Part shown: piece after piece, positions 17,704-27,124 of the stretch | Layout: the number at the start of each line of letters is the position of its first letter | How positions within the stretch are numbered: position 1 is the stretch's first letter | Source: Pedobacter sp. L105 | GTDB taxonomy: Bacteria > Bacteroidota > Bacteroidia > Sphingobacteriales > Sphingobacteriaceae | DNA: 64,000 nt | Direction: 5' to 3' | Assembly (NCBI RefSeq): GCF_009765875.1 | Contig: NZ_LMUP01000002.1 | Span: 124,001 to 188,000 of the forward strand | Position numbers and translations under genes: made by a program | The notes under the pieces: generated by a model | The model's input: the letters and a program-made list of their open reading frames with translations, nothing else | Databases searched by the model: none | What the model was told of the DNA's origin: nothing

Positions 17704-20700
17704 TTAAAAAGTCACCTGCAAACCAATGGAAATAGTTTTGGCCAGCGGATAACTCACTTCTCCAAAATCTACCCCGCGATCGAAAATACTTCCCGACCTG
17801 CCGATATCTGGGTTATAACCTGTATAGTCGGTAACGGTGAATAAGTTATCTGCGCTGACGTAGGCACGTAAAGCAGACACCCCAATTTTTTTACATACTT
17901 TTTCCTGCAGCTTATAACCCAGCTGTAAAGTTTTTAGCCGGAGGTAAGAACCGCTTTCTAAAAAGCGGGTGGAAGTCCTGTCGTTGAAATTAGGATCATT
18001 GATCACTGCACGGGGGAAATCAGTGTGGTTGGCTGGTGTCCATGCATTTAATGTAGTAGCCGCATAATTAAACTCCAGACTCATACTTTCCAGGTCCTGG
18101 CGGTTACCATTATAGATCTTGTTTCCCTGCGTTCCCTGGAAAAATGCGCTGATATCAAAATTAAAAATAGAAGCATTAAATCCCCCTCCATACTCAAACT
18201 TGGGGAACGGACTGCCACTGTAAACTTTATCCTGGTCGTTGATCTGCCCATCACCATTGGCATCCAGGAATTTAATATCCCCCGGAGACGCATTAGGCTG
18301 AATAAGCACCCCGTTTTTCTTATACGCATTGATCTCTGCCTGTGAATTGAAAATACCTATCGCTTTGATGAGATAAAATGCACTGATTGGGCCTCCCTCT
18401 TCTGTCACAGTAGTGGTAGCACCATGATGGGTAGGCTGCCCGCCATAAATTTGCTGGGAACCCGAACCTAGTTGCAACACTTTATTCTTTATCGAACTCA
18501 GCGTACCGAACACACTGTAAGACAACTTACCTATTTTATTGCTGTAGTTCAATCCCAACTCAACACCTTTATTTTGCAGCTTTCCAGCATTCACTACCGG
18601 ATCTGAAACGGCGCCGGCAGATCCGGGGATCGGCACATTCAATAAAACATCATTGGTTTTTTTGATAAAATAATCGGCGGTAACGCCCAGCTTATTGTTA
18701 AAAAACCCGATATCCATTCCCCAGTTCAGCGTTTGCGTATTCTCCCATTTGATGAACGGGGAAGCATAGGCTGTCTGGATAGCACCGTACCATTTCTGCT
18801 GCGTTGTACCCGATACATAATTGACGTTGGAAGCTATAGACGCACTGTATTGATAATCACCTATTTCCTGGTTCCCCAGCACACCATAGCTAGCCCTTAG
18901 TTTTAGCGAACTGATGGTATTTAGCAACGGTTCGAAAAATTTCTCATTAGAAATATTCCATCCTAAAGCTACCGATGGAAAATCACCGTATCTGTTGCTG
19001 GAAGCAAAACGTGAAGAACCATCTCTTCTGAAACTCGCCGTAAGCAGGTACTTATCATCATAGGAATAGATGGCCCGACCCAAAAAGGAAACCAGGTCAC
19101 TCTCTGTGCTGTTGCCAGTATTGGTAGAAATACCTGCGCCGGCATCGATGGCCTGTATGCCATCCGGCAGATCTGTTCTGGCGGCCGACAAGTAATTGTA
19201 ACTATTCCGCTGAAAAGTATAACCTGCCAATGCCTGTATACTGCTCTTACCTATCTTTTTATCATAATTCAATGTATTTTCTAACAACAGCAATGTATTC
19301 TGATCTTTATAGATCGAGATGTCATTAGTTGGGTGCGAAAACAAAGTTCCTACTGCATATCTCCGGTCGTAATCATTTCCGGTATTTTCTACCTGGGTAT
19401 ATCCCACATTTAATCTGTATTTCAATCCCGGAAGAATGATATACTCGCCATAGGCATTCAGCAGCGCACTGGTAGTGATCTTATCAATGCTTTCCAGATA
19501 AAGCATGGCTATAGGATTTGGTATGTTCACTACCGGTCCGTAGGCACCTCCAAACCCACCCACTGCTGCCGGGTCATTGATCTGGAAAACCGGGATCATT
19601 TTAGTGGAAGAGCCGACTGCGTTTCCACCTTGCCCGCCCCATCCACTGGGCATTGTAACCGTCTTTTCCCTGCTTAACAGGATCGTTTCCCCAAATTTGA
19701 ATTTGCCTTTGGTAGTTTCTGAACGCGCCCTAAGATTGTAGCGGTTATAACCTGTTACCTTAACAATTCCATCCTGATCGGTATAACCACCAGAAACACT
19801 GTATTTGGTGCTTTCACTGCCGCCACTGATGGATAAATCATATTGCTGTACAGCCGCAGTTCTGAAGATTGCATCCTGCCAGTTCGTACCAGCACCCAGT
19901 GATGCAGGATTCGCAGCAATATCAAGTGTAGGTAATCCTGCAGCTGTGTGTGCGGCATTACTTACCGTAGCCCATTGTTCTGCATTGAGTACATCCAATT
20001 TTTTAGCCACATGCTGAACACCGCCATTTACATTGAGCTGAACAACGGGAGCACCCGACTTCCCAGATTTAGTAGTCACGATGACCACTCCGTTAGCCGC
20101 CCGCGAACCATAGATTGCCGCTGCTGAGGCATCTTTTAATACATCTATAGATTCTATATCCCCTGAAGAGAGGTTATTGATACCGGCAACCTGCACCCCA
20201 TCTACAATGTAAAGCGGGGCAGCATTGCCTAAAGTACCTACACCTCTGATCAGTATCCTTGTACCTGATCCGGGATCCCCGCCAGCAGACTCGATGGTTA
20301 CCCCAGGCATCTTTCCCTGTAAGGAACGTGTAATGTCACTTACACCCTGTGATTTGATATCACCACCTTTAATACCAGCAACAGCACCGGTAAGGTCTTT
20401 CTTTTGCACTGTTCCATAACCGATAACCACCAATTCATTTAAGTTATTTTGCTGTGAAACCAGCTTTATATTAATGACAGTCACGGAAGCACTTATCTCC
20501 TGATCCTCATAGCCTACTGCTTTAAAAATCAACTGTGCCCCAAAACTAACATTTAGGGTAAACTTTCCATTCTGATCTGTAGAAGTGCCCCCTTTACCAT
20601 TTTTCACCACTACATTTGCTCCCGGAATGGGCAAGCCGTCGTCTTTCCCGGTTACGGTACCGCTAACGTTATGGTTTTGCTGGGAGAAGAGGGTCTGGCT

Positions 20701-20763
20701 GGTAAATAAAAGAAGGAATAAGGCGGAAAATCTCCACCAGTAAGAGGTAGTAATTTTTTGCAT
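17704..20763 (-). CDS. susC: SusC/RagA-family TonB-linked outer membrane protein
   Basis: A 1019-residue outer-membrane importer. The signal peptide ends near residue 28 (FSQ). It is followed by the CarboxypepD_reg domain (VSGTVTGKDDGLPIPGANV, about 32-110), the SusC linker LNELVVIGYGTVQKKDLTGAV (about 108-130), a plug with LIRGVGTLGNAAPLYIVDGV and the diagnostic IESIDVLKDASAAAIYGSRAANGVV (about 205-230), and a barrel to the C-terminal aromatic residue (QVTF). It works with a SusD lipoprotein to import an oligomeric nutrient across the outer membrane. Its partner gene is downstream but truncated. The divergent AraC gene at 20960 is the likely regulator. No glycoside hydrolase or peptidase is in the cluster, so the substrate is not evident. 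Confidence 0.93.
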   Translation of the reverse strand: MQKITTSYWWRFSALFLLLFTSQTLFSQQNHNVSGTVTGKDDGLPIPGANVVVKNGKGGTSTDQNGKFTLNVSFGAQLIFKAVGYEDQEISASVTVINIKLVSQQNNLNELVVIGYGTVQKKDLTGAVAGIKGGDIKSQGVSDITRSLQGKMPGVTIESAGGDPGSGTRILIRGVGTLGNAAPLYIVDGVQVAGINNLSSGDIESIDVLKDASAAAIYGSRAANGVVIVTTKSGKSGAPVVQLNVNGGVQHVAKKLDVLNAEQWATVSNAAHTAAGLPTLDIAANPASLGAGTNWQDAIFRTAAVQQYDLSISGGSESTKYSVSGGYTDQDGIVKVTGYNRYNLRARSETTKGKFKFGETILLSREKTVTMPSGWGGQGGNAVGSSTKMIPVFQINDPAAVGGFGGAYGPVVNIPNPIAMLYLESIDKITTSALLNAYGEYIILPGLKYRLNVGYTQVENTGNDYDRRYAVGTLFSHPTNDISIYKDQNTLLLLENTLNYDKKIGKSSIQALAGYTFQRNSYNYLSAARTDLPDGIQAIDAGAGISTNTGNSTESDLVSFLGRAIYSYDDKYLLTASFRRDGSSRFASSNRYGDFPSVALGWNISNEKFFEPLLNTISSLKLRASYGVLGNQEIGDYQYSASIASNVNYVSGTTQQKWYGAIQTAYASPFIKWENTQTLNWGMDIGFFNNKLGVTADYFIKKTNDVLLNVPIPGSAGAVSDPVVNAGKLQNKGVELGLNYSNKIGKLSYSVFGTLSSIKNKVLQLGSGSQQIYGGQPTHHGATTTVTEEGGPISAFYLIKAIGIFNSQAEINAYKKNGVLIQPNASPGDIKFLDANGDGQINDQDKVYSGSPFPKFEYGGGFNASIFNFDISAFFQGTQGNKIYNGNRQDLESMSLEFNYAATTLNAWTPANHTDFPRAVINDPNFNDRTSTRFLESGSYLRLKTLQLGYKLQEKVCKKIGVSALRAYVSADNLFTVTDYTGYNPDIGRSGSIFDRGVDFGEVSYPLAKTISIGLQVTF

Positions 20764-20870
20764 AGTGATGGGTTTAATTTGGTCAAGCTAATTTATAAGT
20801 AAACCCATTTAGCTAAAATGGATCAATATCAATAAAAGATGGATTATTCGATCATTTTTGTTTTATCAAT

Positions 20871-20911
20871 AATTTATTTCCAATAAATTCATATTTAAGT
20901 GGAAATAAATT
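20871..20911. promoter_or_regulatory. 12-bp inverted repeat in the araC/susC divergent promoter region
   Basis: Arms aatttatttcca (20871-20882) and tggaaataaatt (20900-20911) are perfectly complementary, with a 17-nt spacer. The site sits between the divergent susC and AraC genes, 49 nt before the AraC start. It is a candidate operator; the binding protein is not known. Confidence 0.5.
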
Positions 20912-20959
20912 GTTATATTGAACATTCAGTAGATTAATTGCGCTCAACCTTATACTACG

Positions 20960-21865
20960 ATGAACGATACGCTCATGTCTTTAGATTATAAAAAAATCAA
21001 AGAAGGATTCGCAGGTCAGGAGATGGTAATACTTCCGCCAAGTATCAGAAAAACCATTATCAGGAATGAACTGATAAAAAGGCTGTATGTGACAGCGATA
21101 GGTTATTATCCACATGCCCGTTTTCATTACAGGACAAGGAAATCGGGATGCAATCAATATATCCTGCTGTATTGTACAAAAGGCCGGGGAACGGTTCTTG
21201 TCCGGGATAAAGAGATTACGCTGAGCCCGAATACTTTTTTTATTCTCCCTAAGCAGGAACCTCACCACTACAAAAGTTCTGCTGCTGATCCATGGAGTAT
21301 TTATTGGGCGCATTTTATGGGTGATCATGCAGATCTGCTCTATAAACGCTATCTGGAAAATGACGGAGGAAATGAAGCGCATATCCCCTACCTCGAAAAA
21401 CGCATTCAGCTATTTAATGAAATCCTATCCATCATGGACCGTAGTTTCCAAATGCAGGAAATGGAGATTGCCAATATCAAATTTTTTGAATTGCTGAGCT
21501 CAATGATCTACCCCAAAGAGATTCATTCTCCAATACAGGAAGGCGATTTGATCAGCAGTTCCATCCAATTTATGAAAGAAAACTTGAACTGCATGTATTC
21601 TGTAGAGGAGCTTGCCAGTAAGCAGCACAGCTCAGTCTCTCATTATTCCAGGCTGTTCCACAAAAAAATTGGCAGTTCCCCGATTCGCTATTTTAACCAG
21701 CTCAAAATACATCAATCGTGTTTGTACCTGTATTTAACAGACAAAACGATTAAGGAGATCTGCAAAGAACTGGGATTTAACGATCCTTATTATTTTTCCA
21801 GGCTATTTAAAAAACTCATGGGTATTTCGCCGGCAAAGTATAAAATGAAATATAAGAATAGCTGA
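20960..21865 (+). CDS. AraC-family transcriptional regulator (cupin sensor + HTH_18)
   Basis: A 301-residue regulator with an N-terminal cupin-like ligand domain (about 45-135: GCNQYILLYCTKGRGTVLVRDKEI, FFILPKQEPHHY and WSIYWAHFMG are typical of AraC_binding) and a C-terminal double helix-turn-helix (about 195-300: VEELASKQHSSVSHYSRLFHKKIGSSP, IKEICKELGFNDPYYFSRLFKKLMGISPAKY). Such proteins usually sense a small sugar and activate a neighbouring operon. It is divergent from susC with a 196-bp shared regulatory region holding a 12-bp inverted repeat, so control of the SusCD operon is the natural inference. An ATG five codons downstream (20975) is an alternative start. Confidence 0.88.
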   Translation: MNDTLMSLDYKKIKEGFAGQEMVILPPSIRKTIIRNELIKRLYVTAIGYYPHARFHYRTRKSGCNQYILLYCTKGRGTVLVRDKEITLSPNTFFILPKQEPHHYKSSAADPWSIYWAHFMGDHADLLYKRYLENDGGNEAHIPYLEKRIQLFNEILSIMDRSFQMQEMEIANIKFFELLSSMIYPKEIHSPIQEGDLISSSIQFMKENLNCMYSVEELASKQHSSVSHYSRLFHKKIGSSPIRYFNQLKIHQSCLYLYLTDKTIKEICKELGFNDPYYFSRLFKKLMGISPAKYKMKYKNS

Positions 21866-21943
21866 AATTAGCTACCAGAGATGATTACAAATCTTTCTAT
21901 AATTGATTAATCACTACATTTACATCTTAATTTCTATACCACC

Positions 21944-22126
21944 ATGATCAGATTAAATAATGATACCCCTACTGATATTTTACAGAATGTAAAAGAAGGG
22001 GATATGGTAACCGATACTTTTAGTAAAACCGGATTAGTAGAAACTATTGAATCTAATGATGATGGATTTAACAGGATCTATACTTTTCATTTGGTAACCG
22101 GCAGAACAATTACGGTTAAAAAGTAA
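21944..22126 (+). CDS. Small hypothetical protein, 60 residues
   Basis: A short acidic soluble protein, predicted beta-rich, with a KEGDMVTDTFSKTGLVETIESNDDG core and a C-terminal TFHLVTGRTITVKK strand. The pattern resembles a single small beta-barrel (SH3- or KOW-like), but I do not recognise a named family. The ATG at 21944 follows an AT-rich leader with no other start in frame. It lies downstream of the AraC gene on the same strand with a 78-nt gap and may be independently transcribed. Function is unknown. Confidence 0.55.
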   Translation: MIRLNNDTPTDILQNVKEGDMVTDTFSKTGLVETIESNDDGFNRIYTFHLVTGRTITVKK

Positions 22127-22230
22127 GTTTAAAACCACTAAAAACTTCATTCCCCCCCCTTTTATAAAACGGAGAGAAACTGGCAGAATAACGATTCTAA
22201 ATCTACCAGACATTCACCCTTGTTTAGCAT

Positions 22231-22362
22231 GGGTTTAACCTGAGTTTGGGACGGCATTGTAACGATTTTCCGACGGATATGGAACGGGAAAAAGTCGTTC
22301 CGGACCCGTTCCAAACCCGTTCCAAACCCGTTCCGTACCCGTCCCAAACTCAGGCCAAACCC
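22231..22362. repeat. Composite repeat element: four 11-bp tandem repeats within a long inverted repeat
   Basis: The outer arms 22231-22254 and 22339-22362 match as an inverted repeat at 22 of 24 positions. Between them are four tandem copies of an 11-bp unit ACCCGTTCCAA (22304-22347; the last two carry one or two changes), overlapping the right arm. A smaller inverted repeat ggaacg/cgttcc lies at 22281-22301. This is the most GC-rich block of the surrounding 553-bp gene-free interval. It looks like a dispersed intergenic element rather than a gene. Confidence 0.75.
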
Positions 22363-22679
22363 AGGTCAAAGTTCCGTTAAATTTTGTTAAAGGCAGACCT
22401 GTCTCATACCTTGTTTCGTCCGTCTATCGCTATACACTATTGATTGGTCATCCCGGGATTGGTTATCCCCCCATAAGCTTCAAAAAAAACAAACATATTT
22501 TAGGATTAATTTCACAACAATAATTTATCCTTACGGATTTAGCTTTACAATGCAACAAAGCAGTACAGATTAAACTTCACGTTGTAAATATTTTTCTCCT
22601 TTACTTTGTATTTATTTAAAATTGACATTATATTTATCTTAACATTACCCTATTCATTTTAAATATAATTTTAAAAGAT
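22363..22679. other. Gene-free stretch after the repeat element
   Basis: No convincing gene on either strand. It contains a short direct repeat (attggtcatcccggg / attggttatcccc near 22440-22470), then AT-rich DNA. Near 22581-22605 a TTG followed after about 16 nt by TTACTTTG resembles a Bacteroidota promoter for the gene at 22680. Confidence 0.4.
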
Positions 22680-23105
22680 ATGGAAGACCCTTTTGATCAA
22701 CATGACTATTCAAGAGTAATTATGTCTAATCAGGAAGCTGAACAGTATTGCGGTGCATATTGGAGAAAACCTACAACTGAAGAATTGGATGAACTGGCTT
22801 TTTTTTTCGCAACAGATCTTGTAAATACAGAAATGAGGATGAAAGGTGAAGAACCAGATAGTATTGAATATTTGATTGAATTGAATAAAGAAAAAGAAAA
22901 GACCAATGATGAACTGCAGGCACTCACTATGGTTCTTGATCTCCCAAAACTGGATACCCAGGTCTTTTATACCTACAGTTTGATGTTTAGTGCTACCCAG
23001 AAAACAAATTGCCTGTCTTTTGAAGAAGGGATGTGTAAAGTGCTTAAAAGGGAAGGAAAACTTAAATCGATCAACAATCAAGACGACGTTTTGTTTGATT
23101 TCTAG
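22680..23105 (+). CDS. Hypothetical protein, 141 residues
   Basis: Soluble, acidic and mostly helical, without signal peptide or membrane segment. Visible landmarks are a WRKPTTEELDELAFFFATDLVNTEMRM stretch (about 28-55), a Glu/Lys-rich helix (ELNKEKEKTNDELQAL, about 69-84) and a hydrophobic C-terminal helix around FYTYSLMFSATQK. No catalytic or DNA-binding motif was recognised and I cannot name a family. Start ATG at 22680 follows an AT-rich region with a possible promoter. The gene stands alone between the repeat element and purL. Codon use looks like that of neighbouring genes. Confidence 0.6.
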   Translation: MEDPFDQHDYSRVIMSNQEAEQYCGAYWRKPTTEELDELAFFFATDLVNTEMRMKGEEPDSIEYLIELNKEKEKTNDELQALTMVLDLPKLDTQVFYTYSLMFSATQKTNCLSFEEGMCKVLKREGKLKSINNQDDVLFDF

Positions 23106-23318
23106 TCCCGGATGTAAAATATTGAATAACCTATATACGGCACAAAATACAGATCAATTCAGCCTGGAAGCTTAACAGATTGTGCTCAAAATAATAAAGA
23201 TAAGCCTTTCTTATATCCAAATCACCTTTACAAAGTGATATCCGGGCCTATTTTCAAATGACACCTATTTATTGCTAATTCTAATCGGCTTACACAGTGA
23301 AAATTTGCATTTTTAGCT

Positions 23319-23326
23319 TACCTTTG
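23319..23326 (+). promoter_or_regulatory. Candidate -7 promoter box for purL
   Basis: TACCTTTG matches the Bacteroidota -7 consensus TAnnTTTG exactly and lies 17 nt before the purL start. The upstream TTTG at 23304 is closer than the usual -33 spacing, so only the -7 element is supported. The implied leader is very short. Confidence 0.45.
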
Positions 23327-23343
23327 CGCCATAAAATAAAACC

Positions 23344-26300
23344 ATGATTTATTTCTTCTCCAACGAAGTCAATACTGTTTTTGCTGTACAGTTAGAAAGA
23401 ACACTTACCTCCTCTGATATTTCAAAATTAAGCTGGCTTTTTGGTGGTGCCCAGCTCAAACATGAGACTGTCTTAACGGCTTTCTACACAGGCCCCCGGG
23501 CTACGATGATCACTCCATGGAGTACCAATGCGGTAGAGATCACCCAGAATATGGATATCCATGGTATTATCAGGATTGAAGAATTCACGCCAGTGAGTGC
23601 TGATTTTAACGGTTTTGACCCGATGCTGTTTCAGAAATACAAAAAACTGGATCAGCACCTGTATACCATTAGCCTGCAGCCGGAATCTATCCTCGAGATC
23701 GATGATATTGCTGCTTATAATAAACAGGAAGGCCTTTCGCTCAGCGAAGAAGAAGTAAATTATTTAAATAAATTATCAGAGAAACTGGACCGTAAATTAA
23801 CGGATTCGGAAGTATTTGGTTTTTCACAGGTTAATTCAGAACACTGTCGCCATAAGATCTTCAATGGGACATTTGTAATTGATGGTGAAGAACAACCCGT
23901 ATCCTTATTCAAACTGATCCGCAAAACTTCGGAAGCTAATCCTAACGGCATTGTTTCTGCTTATAAAGATAACGTAGCCTTTGTAAAAGGCCCCATCGTA
24001 CAACAGTTTGCACCTAAACGTGCCGATGTACCTGAATTTTATGAAATAAAAGATTTCGAATCCGTGATTTCGCTGAAAGCGGAAACACATAATTTCCCTA
24101 CTACGGTAGAGCCCTTTAACGGCGCTGCTACAGGATCGGGAGGGGAAATCAGGGATAGGCTTGCTGGCGGACAGGGCTCACTGCCCCTGGCTGGTACAGC
24201 TGTATATATGACTTCTTTTTCCCGCCTGAATGAAGATCGTCCATGGGAAAAAGCAATGGAAGAAAGAAACTGGTTATACCAGACACCGATGGATATCCTG
24301 ATCAAAGCTTCTAACGGAGCATCTGATTTTGGAAATAAATTCGGACAGCCACTGATCACAGGTTCCCTGCTTACTTTTGAACACGAAGAAGATGCGAGAA
24401 AGCTGGGTTATGATAAAGTGATCATGCAGGCCGGCGGTATAGGTTATGGCAAGGCCGATCAGGCAAAGAAAGAAAAACCGCAGCTCAATGATAAAATTGT
24501 TGTGCTGGGCGGAGAAAATTATAGAATCGGAATGGGCGGTGCTGCTGTTTCTTCGGCAGATACCGGTGCAATGGGTTCAGGTATCGAACTGAATGCTATT
24601 CAGCGCTCTAATCCTGAAATGCAGAAAAGAGTTGCCAATGCCGTTCGCGGTATGGTAGAAAGCGATCACAATACCATAGTATCTATTCATGATCACGGTG
24701 CAGGCGGTCACCTGAACTGTTTATCAGAACTGGTGGAAGAAACAGGCGGAAAGATCGATCTGGATAAATTGCCGGTTGGCGATCCTACCCTTTCAGCCAA
24801 AGAAATTATAGGTAATGAATCTCAGGAACGTATGGGACTGGTAATTGGCCAGGAGCATATCGAAACCTTACAGAAAATTGCCGACCGTGAAAGGGCACCG
24901 ATGTACACTGTAGGCGAGGTAACCGAAGATCATCGTTTTACATTTGAATCTGCTACTACTGGCGCTAAACCTATGGACCTGAAAATGGACGATATGTTTG
25001 GCAGCTCACCAAAGGTAATCATGCAGGATAAAACGGTAAACAGAAAATATTCACCGGTAACGTATGATACCACAAAAATTAACACCTATTTAGAGCAACT
25101 GCTTCAACTGGAAGCTGTGGCCAGTAAAGATTGGTTAACCAATAAGGTCGACCGTTGTGTGGGTGGTAAAGTAGCCAAACAGCAATGTGCCGGCCCACTG
25201 CAATTGCCTTTAAACAATTGTGGGGTTATGGCTCTGGATTATCAGGGAAAAGATGGTATCGCTACCTCTATTGGTCATGCGCCGCTTTCGGCCTTAATTG
25301 ATCCTGCAGCAGGAAGCCGCAATGCGATTGCTGAATCTCTATCCAACATTATATGGGCACCTTTAAAAGATGGATTGAAAAGCGTTTCGCTTTCTGCCAA
25401 CTGGATGTGGGCCTGCAAAAATGAAGGTGAAGATGCCCGTTTATATGCGGCGGTAAAAGCTTGTTCTGAATTTGCCATTGAATTGGGAATCAACATCCCT
25501 ACAGGGAAAGATTCACTGTCCATGAAACAGAAATACAAAAACGAAGAGGTGATCTCTCCGGGTACGGTTATTATTTCTGCTGGTGGCCATTGTGATGATA
25601 TTACTGCGGTGATTGAACCTGTTCTAAAGAAAAATGGTGGTTCAATTTATTACATTAACTTATCGGGAGATCAGTATAAATTAGGAGGCTCTTCTTTTGC
25701 ACAGATCCTGAATAAAATTGGTGATGAAACACCTGATGTGCTTGATGCAGCTCAATTTGCAAATACCTTTAATACCCTTCAGCAATTAATTAAAGAAGGA
25801 AAAATACAGGCTGGTCATGATATAGGCAGCGGAGGTTTGATCACTACCCTGCTTGAACTTTGTTTTGCCGATCGTAACCTGGGCGCAACAATAGACCTTT
25901 CTTCACTTGGTGAACAGGACATCATTGCAAAACTTTTTGCAGAGAACATTGGTATCGTATTCCAGGCTGACGCTGCTGCAGAAGCTGTCTTAAAAGCTAA
26001 TGGCGTAACGTATCATCAAATCGGAACGGTATCTTCTACAGCAGAATTAACGGTTAAAGATGCAACAGGAAACTGGAGCTTTGCTATCGATCATCTTCGT
26101 GATGTCTGGTTCAAAACCTCATACCTGCTAGACCAGAAACAAAGTGGTGCGGTCAAAGCGAAAGAACGTTATGACAATTACAAAAATCATGTACTGGAAT
26201 ATAAGTTCCCGCTAACTTTCGACGGAAAAAAACCAGTGGTTGACCCATCTAAACCACGGCCTAAAGCAGCAGTGATCCGTGAAAAAGGAAGTAACTCCGA

Positions 26301-27000
26301 AAGAGAGCTGGCTAACGCGATGTACCTTGCTGGTTTTGATGTGAAAGATGTACACATGACTGATTTGATCTCTGGCAGGGAAACACTGGAAGATATCCAG
26401 TTTATCGGTGCCGTTGGCGGATTCTCCAACTCTGATGTATTAGGTTCTGCTAAAGGATGGGCTGGTGCCTTCCTTTACAATGAAAAAGCCAAAATCGCAT
26501 TGGAAAACTTCTTTAAACGTGAAGATACCTTGTCTATAGGGATCTGTAACGGATGCCAGTTATTTGTAGAATTAGGATTGATCAATCCTGATCATGAAGA
26601 AAAACCTAAGATGCTGCATAACGATAGTAAAAAACACGAAAGTGGTTTTACTTCTTTAACCATACAGGAAAACAATTCAGTGATGCTTTCCACTTTAGCA
26701 GGAAGTACGCTGGGTGTTTGGATTTCGCATGGCGAAGGTAAATTCCAGTTGCCTTATGCAGAAGATCAGTATGATATCGTAGCAAAATATGCTTATGAAA
26801 GTTATCCTGCTAATCCAAATGGATCTGATTACAATACAGCAATGATGTGTGATACTAGCGGAAGACACCTGGTGATCATGCCCCATATTGAGCGTTCAGT
26901 TTTCCAGTGGAACTGGGCTAATTATCCTGAAGGCCGTAAGGATGAAGTAACCCCATGGATGGAAGCTTTTGTGAATGCCAGAAAATGGCTGGAAGCTTAG
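23344..27000 (+). CDS. purL: Phosphoribosylformylglycinamidine synthase (single-chain PurL/PurQ)
   Basis: A 1218-residue cytosolic enzyme of purine biosynthesis. It makes FGAM from FGAR, glutamine and ATP. The synthetase part carries FSQVNSEHCRHKIFNG, LKAETHNFPTTVEPFNGAATGSGGEIRD, GGAAVSSADTG and HDHGAGGHLNCLSELVEE. The C-terminal glutaminase part carries the nucleophile Cys1068 (GICNGCQLF) and the His1181/Glu1183 pair in MPHIERSVFQW. Length and domain fusion match the large proteobacterial/eukaryotic-type enzyme (E. coli about 1295), not the split PurLQS type. The start ATG at 23344 lies just behind a TACCTTTG promoter box. It is transcribed alone and ends at a clear terminator. Confidence 0.97.
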   Translation: MIYFFSNEVNTVFAVQLERTLTSSDISKLSWLFGGAQLKHETVLTAFYTGPRATMITPWSTNAVEITQNMDIHGIIRIEEFTPVSADFNGFDPMLFQKYKKLDQHLYTISLQPESILEIDDIAAYNKQEGLSLSEEEVNYLNKLSEKLDRKLTDSEVFGFSQVNSEHCRHKIFNGTFVIDGEEQPVSLFKLIRKTSEANPNGIVSAYKDNVAFVKGPIVQQFAPKRADVPEFYEIKDFESVISLKAETHNFPTTVEPFNGAATGSGGEIRDRLAGGQGSLPLAGTAVYMTSFSRLNEDRPWEKAMEERNWLYQTPMDILIKASNGASDFGNKFGQPLITGSLLTFEHEEDARKLGYDKVIMQAGGIGYGKADQAKKEKPQLNDKIVVLGGENYRIGMGGAAVSSADTGAMGSGIELNAIQRSNPEMQKRVANAVRGMVESDHNTIVSIHDHGAGGHLNCLSELVEETGGKIDLDKLPVGDPTLSAKEIIGNESQERMGLVIGQEHIETLQKIADRERAPMYTVGEVTEDHRFTFESATTGAKPMDLKMDDMFGSSPKVIMQDKTVNRKYSPVTYDTTKINTYLEQLLQLEAVASKDWLTNKVDRCVGGKVAKQQCAGPLQLPLNNCGVMALDYQGKDGIATSIGHAPLSALIDPAAGSRNAIAESLSNIIWAPLKDGLKSVSLSANWMWACKNEGEDARLYAAVKACSEFAIELGINIPTGKDSLSMKQKYKNEEVISPGTVIISAGGHCDDITAVIEPVLKKNGGSIYYINLSGDQYKLGGSSFAQILNKIGDETPDVLDAAQFANTFNTLQQLIKEGKIQAGHDIGSGGLITTLLELCFADRNLGATIDLSSLGEQDIIAKLFAENIGIVFQADAAAEAVLKANGVTYHQIGTVSSTAELTVKDATGNWSFAIDHLRDVWFKTSYLLDQKQSGAVKAKERYDNYKNHVLEYKFPLTFDGKKPVVDPSKPRPKAAVIREKGSNSERELANAMYLAGFDVKDVHMTDLISGRETLEDIQFIGAVGGFSNSDVLGSAKGWAGAFLYNEKAKIALENFFKREDTLSIGICNGCQLFVELGLINPDHEEKPKMLHNDSKKHESGFTSLTIQENNSVMLSTLAGSTLGVWISHGEGKFQLPYAEDQYDIVAKYAYESYPANPNGSDYNTAMMCDTSGRHLVIMPHIERSVFQWNWANYPEGRKDEVTPWMEAFVNARKWLEA

Positions 27001-27036
27001 ATCTTCAGAAGATATAGCCTCAACGGCAAATTATAC

Positions 27037-27070
27037 AAAAGGGCATTGATGTGAATCAGATGCCCTTTTT
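27037..27070 (+). terminator. Intrinsic terminator of purL
   Basis: A 10-bp stem aaaagggcat (27037-27046) / atgccctttt (27060-27069) with a 13-nt loop ends in a T-run, 37 nt past the purL stop. It may also work on the minus strand for the convergent AraC gene. Confidence 0.8.
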
Positions 27071-27124
27071 CTTTGATATAAAATAAGATCTCTTGAGCTA
27101 TTGATATCTATACATATAGATACA

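Noticed and set aside
22162..22347. Reverse-strand 61-residue open frame across the 11-bp repeats
   Set aside because: Its N-terminal half is only the translation of the tandem repeat (Arg/Gly/Phe-rich) and it has no leader or coding signature.
22304..22347. Tandem repeats as a CRISPR array
   Set aside because: Units are 11 bp and contiguous, without spacers, and no cas genes are nearby.
23302..23310. TTTG at 23304 as the -33 box of the purL promoter
   Set aside because: Only 11 nt separate it from the TACCTTTG box; the usual gap is about 19-20 nt.
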